Below, piece after piece: positions 1-5,799 of a stretch of DNA of 9,007 bases (positions are counted from its first letter, which is position 1; each line of letters begins with the position of its first letter). This DNA is from Hyphomicrobiales bacterium. GTDB taxonomy: Bacteria; Pseudomonadota; Alphaproteobacteria; Rhizobiales; Beijerinckiaceae. The stretch spans positions 1 to 9,007 of the forward strand of contig JAIXZF010000018.1 in the NCBI GenBank assembly GCA_027489835.1, read 5' to 3'. The translations under genes and the position numbers were made by a program. A model generated the notes under the pieces. That model was not told where the DNA came from, did not search any database, and saw only the letters and a program-made list of their open reading frames with translations.

Positions 1-1148
1 CCCGAGCCGTCGTCGAACGTCATCTCGCCGGAGGTCGGCGTCACCGCCCGCATCAGCAGCTTGCTCACCGTCGTCTTGCCGCAGCCGCTTTCCCCGACGA
101 GGCCGAGGCATTCGCCCTTCCGGATGTCGAAGGACACGTCGTCGACCGCGAGGACGCCGCCGCCTTCCGAGCCGAACCAGCCGCCGGCCCGGCTGCCGTA
201 GCGCTTGGTCAGGTTGCGGACGCTAACCAGCGGCGCGGGGCCGGCCTCGGCCGAGGCCGGACGGGCCGCGGCCGGCGGCGGCGGCGCGGCGCGCGCGGCG
301 CGGATCGGGGTTAGCCGCTCGCCATCCTGCATGTCGAAATGCGGCAGCGCCTTGATCAGCGCCTTGAGGTAGGGATGGCCGGGACGGCGGAAGATGTCCT
401 CTGCGGCGCCGGCCTCCATGACCTCTCCGTGATAGATCACCACCACCTCGTCGGCCATGTTGGCGACGACGCCAAGGTCGTGGGTGATGAGCAGGATGGC
501 CATGCCGAGATCGCGCTGCAGCTCCTTCATCAGCTTCAGCACCTGGGCCTGGATGGTGACGTCGAGCGCGGTCGTCGGCTCGTCCGCGATCAGCAGGGCC
601 GGGCGGCAGACCAGCGCCATCGCCAGCATGGCCCGCTGGCGCAGCCCGCCGGAGAGCTCGAAGGGATACTTGTCGTAATCCTTGTCCGGCGTCCTGAAGC
701 CGACCCTGCCGAGCATCTCGACAACCTGCGCGCGGCCCTGCTGGGCGCTGGCGCCGGTGTGCAGCAGCAGCGCCTCGACGATCTGGTCGCCGATGCGGTG
801 GATCGGCGAGAGCGAGGACATCGGCTCCTGGAAGATCATGCCGATGCGGCCGCCGCGCAGCGCGCGCATCGCCTCGCCGTCGCGCGGCAGGGAGGTGATG
901 TCGACCGGATTCGCCGGGTCGCGCGGGTCGCGGAACTGGATGCGGCCGGCCACGACCTCGCCATTGCGCGGCAGGATGCCCATGATGGACTGGCTGATGA
1001 CCGACTTGCCGGAGCCGGATTCGCCGACGAGCGCCACGGTCTTGCCCGGCGCGATGCGGAAGGAGACGTCCTTCACCACCTCGTTGAGATGGCCGAATTG
1101 CCGGAAGCCGATCCGCAATCCTTCGATCTCGAGAAGATTATGGATCAT
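1..1148 (-). CDS. Fused dual-domain oligopeptide/dipeptide ABC transporter ATPase (C-terminus beyond window edge)
   Basis: This is the cytoplasmic ATPase that powers peptide or nickel-type import; two nucleotide-binding domains (NBDs) that are often separate proteins (DppD/DppF type) are joined in one chain, as in YejF or GsiA. I translated 382 codons without a stop. NBD1 has Walker A GESGSGKS (42-49), Q-loop FQEPMSSLSP (from 106), signature LSGGLRQR (165-172), Walker B with D189/E190 followed by PTTALD, and switch H223. An Ala/Pro-rich linker (about 283-303) leads to NBD2, whose Walker A GESGCGKTT lies at 352-360; the rest of NBD2 is cut off by the edge. The chosen ATG at 1148 gives the usual short lead-in (MIHNLLEIEGL). 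An in-frame ATG at 1202-1200 and a GTG between them would add up to 18 residues, and no start has a strong ribosome binding site. The gene follows the glycosyltransferases after 84 nt with no obvious terminator, but its function suggests a separate unit. The substrate cannot be told from the ATPase. Confidence 0.95.
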   Translation of the reverse strand, partial: MIHNLLEIEGLRIGFRQFGHLNEVVKDVSFRIAPGKTVALVGESGSGKSVISQSIMGILPRNGEVVAGRIQFRDPRDPANPVDITSLPRDGEAMRALRGGRIGMIFQEPMSSLSPIHRIGDQIVEALLLHTGASAQQGRAQVVEMLGRVGFRTPDKDYDKYPFELSGGLRQRAMLAMALVCRPALLIADEPTTALDVTIQAQVLKLMKELQRDLGMAILLITHDLGVVANMADEVVVIYHGEVMEAGAAEDIFRRPGHPYLKALIKALPHFDMQDGERLTPIRAARAAPPPPAAARPASAEAGPAPLVSVRNLTKRYGSRAGGWFGSEGGGVLAVDDVSFDIRKGECLGLVGESGCGKTTVSKLLMRAVTPTSGEMTFDDGS

Positions 1149-1232
1149 GTCGGTCCGATCCCGCACGCCTGCACGGCGATGCCGGCCGTCGTTAACTGCC
1201 ATTGCGGGATGTGAATTGGCAAGAGCGGGGCA

Positions 1233-2417
1233 TTACGCAACCGGGCCCCGCGCGTCGCCCCGTGCTTTTTCCGCCAGCCGGGAGAGCAACAAGCGGGCCG
1301 CCCGCGCGGCGCCGTCGAAAGCGGTGCGTGCCGGCACAGGCATGTCCCCCACCCGCCGGGCGGCCTCGGCCAGCGCTGCCGGCCCGAGATCGCCCTCGCG
1401 CACCACGACCGCCCGGCCGCTCGCCACGAGCCCGGCCGCGCGGGTGACCTGCTCGGTCTCGCCGCCTTGCTCGAAGGGCACAAGCACGGCCCGGACGCCG
1501 GCCGCCATGACTTCCGCGACAGTGTTGTAGCCGGCTTGCGAAATCGAGAGGCTGGCCCCGGCCAAACGCGCAGGCAGGTCGTCCACGAAGCTCCTGATCT
1601 CCACCCCCGGCCCGGCCAGCCGATCCAGAGCGCGCCGCTCCACGGCAGCCATGGCGGGGCCTGCCAGCACGAGCCACGGCGCGGCGCGCCACGGCGTCAG
1701 CGGCCTTGCGGCGAGCGCGGCCTCGATCAGCGCCGCGCCAACGGCGCCGCCGCCGGCCGAGACGATCACCGCGTGCTCAGCGATGGGGACGAGACCGGGC
1801 GGCGGCCCGACGAGGCCCGTATGGGCAACGCGGGGCGCGATGCGGTCCGCGAGGGGAAAGCTGGCCGACAGCGGCGTCGCATGCTCGTCGCCATGCACCA
1901 GCACGAGGTCGAACCAGCGCTCGACCAGCTCGACCGTGGCCTCGGCGCGGCCCTGCTTCGTGCTCTGCTGGAGGATGTCGCGGATCGAGCAGGCGATCAG
2001 CCCGGCGCCTCCCGCCCTCGCCTCCTCGAGAAGCGGCAGCAATTCGAAGCGCATGGCGCGCCTGCCGAAGGGAAAGGCCTCCACCAGGATGATGTCGGGC
2101 CGGGTCCGGCGCAGCGTCGCCAGCAGCGCGTCCCGGCGCGCGGCCTGCCGTTCGGCGCCGAAGGGCTGGCCATGCGCATCGACCAGCGTGTCCATCGCGC
2201 CGGGATCGGCCCGCACCGGATCGAGCTGCACCGTCTCAGCGCCGGTGACGTCGAAGCCCGCGACCGGCATGCCGCCCTTCACCAGCGTGACGGCGACGCC
2301 CTGGTCGCGCAGGGCCGCGACGACGCGGGTGATGCGGGCGAGATGGCCGATCCCTAGCAGATGCTGGACATAGACCAGCGCGCGAAGAGGGGCGCGCGGC
2401 AACCCCTGCGGGCTCAT
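1233..2417 (-). CDS. MurG-like GT-B glycosyltransferase, second paralogue
   Basis: A 394-residue predicted glycosyltransferase of the GT-B fold, related to MurG and the GT28 C-terminal domain. The N-terminal half opens with a beta strand and a glycine loop followed by His (GIGHLARI, 22-29), the acceptor-side loop of this fold. The C-terminal half has the nucleotide-sugar side signatures SAGGGAVG (220-227), SQAGYNTVAEVMAAG (293-307) and GGETEQVTRA (318-327). It aligns by eye along its whole length with the product of 3705-5003, but is shorter at the N-terminus and lacks that protein's basic PRTQPRKEQ stretch, having PFEQGGETEQ instead. The start ATG at 2417 overlaps the stop of the upstream GT4 gene as ATGA, which fixes the start and suggests translational coupling. 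The same reading frame stays open upstream to about 3260, but that part is antisense-frame noise inside the GT4 gene. No signal peptide or membrane segment is seen, so it probably acts at the inner membrane face. Donor and acceptor are unknown. Confidence 0.87.
   Translation of the reverse strand: MSPQGLPRAPLRALVYVQHLLGIGHLARITRVVAALRDQGVAVTLVKGGMPVAGFDVTGAETVQLDPVRADPGAMDTLVDAHGQPFGAERQAARRDALLATLRRTRPDIILVEAFPFGRRAMRFELLPLLEEARAGGAGLIACSIRDILQQSTKQGRAEATVELVERWFDLVLVHGDEHATPLSASFPLADRIAPRVAHTGLVGPPPGLVPIAEHAVIVSAGGGAVGAALIEAALAARPLTPWRAAPWLVLAGPAMAAVERRALDRLAGPGVEIRSFVDDLPARLAGASLSISQAGYNTVAEVMAAGVRAVLVPFEQGGETEQVTRAAGLVASGRAVVVREGDLGPAALAEAARRVGDMPVPARTAFDGAARAARLLLSRLAEKARGDARGPVA
2414..2417 (-). 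other. ATGA stop/start overlap between GT4 gene and second MurG-like gene
   Basis: On the minus strand the four bases ATGA contain the ATG of the downstream glycosyltransferase (2417-2415) and the TGA of the upstream GT4 gene (2416-2414). Such overlaps are typical of translational coupling by re-initiation. It indicates that the two enzymes are co-transcribed and made together. Confidence 0.9.
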
Positions 2418-3700
2418 GCCGCGTCGGTCCGCCGGGCGAAGGGCGCGTCCGCGGCCGCGGCCGGAAGCCCTGCCCGCCCCTCGGCGAACAGCGCCTTGAG
2501 CGCCCCGATCGTAACGGCGCTGTCGAAGGACGACCTCACCCGCTCCATCGCGGCCTTGCCGAGCCGGTAGCGTTCGTTCGGCGCGCGGATGAGCGCCTCC
2601 AAGCGCGCGGCGAACGCGTCCGGATCGTCCGGCGGACACAGCGCGCCGTTGATGCCGTCCTCGAGCAGCTCGACGATGCCTGAGATCGGCGTCGACAGCG
2701 TCGCCAGCGCCTGGCTCGAGGCCTCGACGATCACGTTGGGCAGCCCGTCGCGGTCGCCATCGCTGGCGATGCGGCAGGGCAGGACGAAGAGGTCGGACGC
2801 CCGGTAGAGCGACAGCACTTCCACCTGGTCGAGGGCTCCGCGGAAGGCGCAGCGATCGGCGACGCCGCCCGCCTCGGCCCGCGCCTTCAGCGCCGCCACG
2901 CCCTCGCCGCCTCCGACATGGGTCCAGCGCCAGGCAAGGTCCTTCGGCAGAAGCGCCAGCGCGTCGACGAGCGTGTCGAGGCCCTTCTTGTCGACCGCCC
3001 GCGCCACGGTGAGCAGCCGCGCGGGCTTGTCGGGGTCGCGCCCGTCGCGCGTGGCGAGCGGGACCGGCAGGCTCGCGAAGCGGCGGAGGTCGAGGCCGTG
3101 ATAGACCAGCGCCGCCGGCTTGCCGGGCGGCGCCAGCCCGTTCAGCCGGTCGAGCCCGGCCCTGGTGCAGGTCACGGCCCAGTCGCTCTCGGCGAGCTTG
3201 TCGGCGAGATCCCAGTCGGGCGAGGTCCAGATGTCCTTGGCGTGGGCCGAGATCGACCACGGCACGCCCGTCATCAGGCTGGCATAGCGCGCCACGCTGG
3301 CCGGGGTGTGGATGAAATGGGCATGGATGCGCCCTGTTCCCGGCGGCAGCTCCCGCGCAAGCACGCAGCCCTGCCCGAAGCGGCGCAGGCGGTTGCGGCT
3401 GAGGTCGCGCCTGAAATCCCTGACGAAAGCCCCGAGCGCCGTGCCGAAGCCGGGCCGCAGCATCGCCGCCAGCACGCCGCGCAGCACCCGAAGCGGCGCG
3501 TCGTGCAGGTATTCCGGCAGGTAGCTGACCTTCGCCGCGATCTCGCGATGGACGGGATGGACCTTGGCGTCGGTCGGGCGGCGCAGCGCCCAGATCTCGA
3601 GGTCGAGGCCGCCCTGCTCCAGCGCCCGGATCTCCTGGGCGATGAAGGTCTCCGACAGGCGCGGATAACCCTTGAGGACGAAGACGACCTTGCCGCCCAT
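2414..3700 (-). CDS. GT4-family glycosyltransferase (exopolysaccharide/colanic acid type)
   Basis: A 428-residue retaining GT-B glycosyltransferase resembling exopolysaccharide enzymes such as WcaL/AmsK. Near the N-terminus it has the family phrase YPRLSETFI (12-20), then HAHF (126-129) and ISAHAKDIW (150-158), all characteristic of this subgroup. The C-terminal GT4 domain shows LLTVARAVDKKG (229-240), with basic residues expected to hold the donor diphosphate, a THVGGGEG loop (260-267), and DGLPNVIVEAS (318-328). The last is the E-x7-E element, with Asp318 in the first position and Glu326 in the second. The tail from about 405 is Ala-rich and probably disordered. No transmembrane segment is visible, so it should be a cytoplasmic or peripheral enzyme adding a sugar to a lipid-linked acceptor. 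It starts 4 nt after the stop of the upstream MurG-like gene and overlaps the downstream one by 4 nt. Sugar specificity cannot be read from the sequence. Confidence 0.92.
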   Translation of the reverse strand: MGGKVVFVLKGYPRLSETFIAQEIRALEQGGLDLEIWALRRPTDAKVHPVHREIAAKVSYLPEYLHDAPLRVLRGVLAAMLRPGFGTALGAFVRDFRRDLSRNRLRRFGQGCVLARELPPGTGRIHAHFIHTPASVARYASLMTGVPWSISAHAKDIWTSPDWDLADKLAESDWAVTCTRAGLDRLNGLAPPGKPAALVYHGLDLRRFASLPVPLATRDGRDPDKPARLLTVARAVDKKGLDTLVDALALLPKDLAWRWTHVGGGEGVAALKARAEAGGVADRCAFRGALDQVEVLSLYRASDLFVLPCRIASDGDRDGLPNVIVEASSQALATLSTPISGIVELLEDGINGALCPPDDPDAFAARLEALIRAPNERYRLGKAAMERVRSSFDSAVTIGALKALFAEGRAGLPAAAADAPFARRTDAA

Positions 3701-3704
3701 CGGC

Positions 3705-5003
3705 TCATTCGGCCGCGGGAGGCAGGAAGACGTCGCGGCGATGCATGTTCTCGAAGTGCCCCCTCACCTCTTCGCAGATCTGCTCGAGGCCGCCCAGCAT
3801 GCGGTCGGCGCCGGCCGCCAGCGGACGGGGACGATCCGGCAGGTTGCGCAGATGGCGGGCCATCACGGCTGGATCGGCGGCCTCCTCCGGCATCAGCGCG
3901 TCAACGAGCCCGAGCTCGGCGGCGCGCGTAGCGCGGATCAGCTGTTCCTTGCGGGGTTGCGTGCGCGGCACCAGCAGCGCGGGCTTGTCCAGCGACAGCA
4001 CCTCGCAGAACGTGTTGTAGCCGGCCATGCTGACCACCGCCGAGGCGCGCTGCAGCAGCAGCTCGGTCTGGGGGTGGAAGTCGATGACGCGGACCTTGGG
4101 CAGCCGGGCGGCCAGCCGCCTGATCTCGTCGCGGTCGTCGGTCCGCATGAAGGGCCCAAGCACCAGCAGCAGCGGCGTTCCGGCGGGATCGGCGGCATGC
4201 CCGGCCAGGGCCGCGCGCATCAGCGGGGCGCCGTCCCCGCCGCCGCCGGCCGTGACGAGGATGTAGCGCTCCGGCAGGTTTTCGATCGAGGACAGGGCCG
4301 CCGCTGGCGTCTCGCGCCTGAGGAAGCCGGTGTAGGTCAGCCGGCTCTCCAGCCCCGGAGGCAGCGTGAGATCGACGAGCGGGTTCCAGAACCCTTGCGG
4401 GCCGTAGATGAAGATGTCGTCGTAATAGCGGTCCATCAGCTTGAGCGTGTCGCGGCGGTCCCATTCCGCGCGCAACGCCTCGGCATCGTCCATCACGTCG
4501 CGCAGGCCCGCCACCATGCGGCAGCTGCGTCGCTTCAGCATGTCGAGCGTGGGCAAAAGCTCGCCCTTCAGCCCGAGCGGCTCCTTGTCGACGATGAACA
4601 GGTCCGGATCGAAGGAGGCGGCGGTGGAGCGGATGATCTCCTTGCGCCACTCCAGCGTCTCCTGGATGTCGATATGGCGGCCGATCGAGGTGTATTCGCC
4701 GTTGTAGAGCTTGATGACGCTCGGAATCTTGACGAAGTCGACCCGCGCCTTGAAGTCGAACGCCCCGGCGATCTGCGAGCCGGAGATGATCAGGACATGG
4801 ATGCCCTTGAAGCGCCCCACCAGCGCATGGGCGATGGCGCGGCAGCGGCGCAGATGCCCCAGCCCGAACGTGTCGTGGCTGTACATCAGGATGCGGACTT
4901 CGGAGAATCGCTGCTGCTTGACCGCCGGCGAGGCGATGCTCGTATTGCCGCCGTTGACCACAGGGGGCCGAACGGCAGCGCCGTGCCGATCTCCGCTGTT
5001 CAT
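3705..5003 (-). CDS. MurG-like GT-B glycosyltransferase, first paralogue
   Basis: A 432-residue predicted glycosyltransferase of the GT-B fold, first gene of a three-gene run. After a variable, probably flexible N-terminus (1-34) the conserved part starts with VRILMYSHDTFGLGHLRRC (36-54), including the Gly-rich loop plus His. Further marks are FIVDKEPLG (136-144), GLRDVMDD (166-173), TAGGGGDG (251-258), and SMAGYNTFCEVLSLDKPALLVPR (325-347) followed by TQPRKEQLIRA (348-358), the likely donor nucleotide-sugar site. I chose the ATG at 5003. An in-frame TTG at 5084 would add 27 residues, but that extension has no conserved features and covers the best promoter candidate. A weak purine-rich site (GGGGG) lies 9 nt upstream of the ATG. 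No signal peptide or membrane helix is seen. The GT4 gene follows after 4 nt, so the two are very likely co-expressed. Substrate unknown. Confidence 0.87.
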   Translation of the reverse strand: MNSGDRHGAAVRPPVVNGGNTSIASPAVKQQRFSEVRILMYSHDTFGLGHLRRCRAIAHALVGRFKGIHVLIISGSQIAGAFDFKARVDFVKIPSVIKLYNGEYTSIGRHIDIQETLEWRKEIIRSTAASFDPDLFIVDKEPLGLKGELLPTLDMLKRRSCRMVAGLRDVMDDAEALRAEWDRRDTLKLMDRYYDDIFIYGPQGFWNPLVDLTLPPGLESRLTYTGFLRRETPAAALSSIENLPERYILVTAGGGGDGAPLMRAALAGHAADPAGTPLLLVLGPFMRTDDRDEIRRLAARLPKVRVIDFHPQTELLLQRASAVVSMAGYNTFCEVLSLDKPALLVPRTQPRKEQLIRATRAAELGLVDALMPEEAADPAVMARHLRNLPDRPRPLAAGADRMLGGLEQICEEVRGHFENMHRRDVFLPPAAE

Positions 5004-5024
5004 GGCAAGCAACCCCCGGCCATC

Positions 5025-5053
5025 ATCTTGCACACTGACATTCTCCCTGACAA
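5025..5053 (-). promoter_or_regulatory. Candidate sigma70-type promoter for the glycosyltransferase run
   Basis: Reading the minus strand, TTGTCA (5053-5048) is followed after exactly 17 nt by CAAGAT (5030-5025). The -35 box differs from TTGACA at one base and is preceded by C, as often seen in alphaproteobacteria; the -10 box is weak, matching TATAAT at three of six positions. Transcription would start near 5018, giving a leader of roughly 15 nt before the ATG at 5003. This is a visual match only. I saw no comparable pair facing the plus-strand methyltransferase in the same 124-bp intergenic region (5004-5127). Confidence 0.3.
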
Positions 5054-5127
5054 GCCGACGGGGGTCGCTGCGCTTTCTCGACAAGCTGGCTTGCGGGGTT
5101 GCCTTTCCCTATGCGACGCAGCGGGTC

Positions 5128-5799
5128 ATGAGCAAGCAAAGTTTTGTCGGCCCCGCCGAACTCTACGAAATGCTGATGGGACTTTCGCAGCTGACCGGCT
5201 CCGCCCTTCTCGCGGACGTGGCGAAGGTGATGGGCGATCTGATGCCGGCCGGCATGAGCAATGCGCTCAATCCGAAGCAGATCAGGAGCAAGATCTGGCT
5301 CGTCGATGAGGTGCTGCGCCATGCCGGCGGGGTCCATGGCGAGGTGGTGGTCATGGGCGGCTGGCACGGCGTGCTGTCGGCGTTGCTGCTCAACGATCCG
5401 CGCTTCAGCCTGCGCTCGGTCACGAGCCTCGACATCGACCCCGGTTGCGCGCCCGTGGCGATGCTGCTCAACCGCCGCTTCGTGGCCGAAGGCCGCTTCC
5501 GCGCCGTCACCGCCGACATGCACCGGCCGGGCAGCGCGATCCCGCCCCTGGGCGAAGGCTCGCTGGTGATCAATACCAGCTGCGAGCATATCCCCGACGT
5601 CCGCGGCTGGCTTGCCACCCTGCCGCCCGGACAGCTCGTCGCGCTGCAATCGAACGACTATCGCGCCGTGCCCGAGCACGTCTCCTGCTTTGACTCGGCC
5701 GAAGCCTTCGCGGCCGCGGCCGGCCTCGGCCGGACCCTGTTCATGGGCGCGTTGCCAAGCCGCCGCTACACGCGCTTCATGCTGATCGGCCATCGCTAG
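5128..5799 (+). CDS. Putative class I SAM-dependent methyltransferase-like protein
   Basis: A 223-residue protein, the only plus-strand gene here. Its middle has a Rossmann-like methyltransferase layout: a hydrophobic strand VVVMGGWHG (73-81) in the place of motif I, followed by helix VLSALLL, then the second strand ending in acidic residues, SLDIDPG (100-106), a VTADMH segment (127-132) and LVINTSCEHI (146-155) at the position of the catalytic-site motif IV. The glycine loop GGWHG is not the usual GxGxG, so SAM binding is an inference from the overall pattern. The start at 5128 (MSKQSF) lies beyond the divergent gene; only a weak AGCGGG precedes it. The same frame is open upstream to 4711, but that part is antisense to the glycosyltransferase gene. 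It diverges from the glycosyltransferase run and converges on asnB, sharing the stop site. It might methylate a sugar or amino acid made by the locus, but no substrate is shown. Confidence 0.75.
   Translation: MSKQSFVGPAELYEMLMGLSQLTGSALLADVAKVMGDLMPAGMSNALNPKQIRSKIWLVDEVLRHAGGVHGEVVVMGGWHGVLSALLLNDPRFSLRSVTSLDIDPGCAPVAMLLNRRFVAEGRFRAVTADMHRPGSAIPPLGEGSLVINTSCEHIPDVRGWLATLPPGQLVALQSNDYRAVPEHVSCFDSAEAFAAAAGLGRTLFMGALPSRRYTRFMLIGHR
5796..5799. other. CTAG palindrome providing both stop codons of convergent genes
   Basis: The plus-strand methyltransferase ends with TAG at 5797-5799 and asnB ends with TAG at 5798-5796 on the minus strand. The self-complementary CTAG therefore serves both stops. 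The coding regions overlap tail to tail by 4 bp, which leaves no room for a terminator between them. Confidence 0.92.

Noticed and set aside
339..1214. 291-codon plus-strand open frame
   Set aside because: It is antisense to the ABC ATPase, whose Walker A, signature and Walker B motifs are unambiguous on the minus strand.
1149..1232. Possible terminator hairpin between the second MurG-like gene and the ABC ATPase
   Set aside because: Only a 5-bp stem (ACGGC/GCCGT) with a 7-nt loop is visible and no T-run follows, so it does not support a terminator call.
2418..3260. Long upstream extension of the second MurG-like gene (frame open to 3260, 675 residues in total)
   Set aside because: It lies wholly inside the well-supported GT4 gene in another frame, its translation is Arg/Ala/Gly-rich with no motifs, and the ATGA junction at 2417 gives a natural start.
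3672..5309. 545-codon plus-strand open frame
   Set aside because: It is antisense to the MurG-like gene at 3705-5003 and runs into the methyltransferase in a different frame. Its His/Gln/Arg-rich composition is typical of a shadow frame in high-GC DNA.
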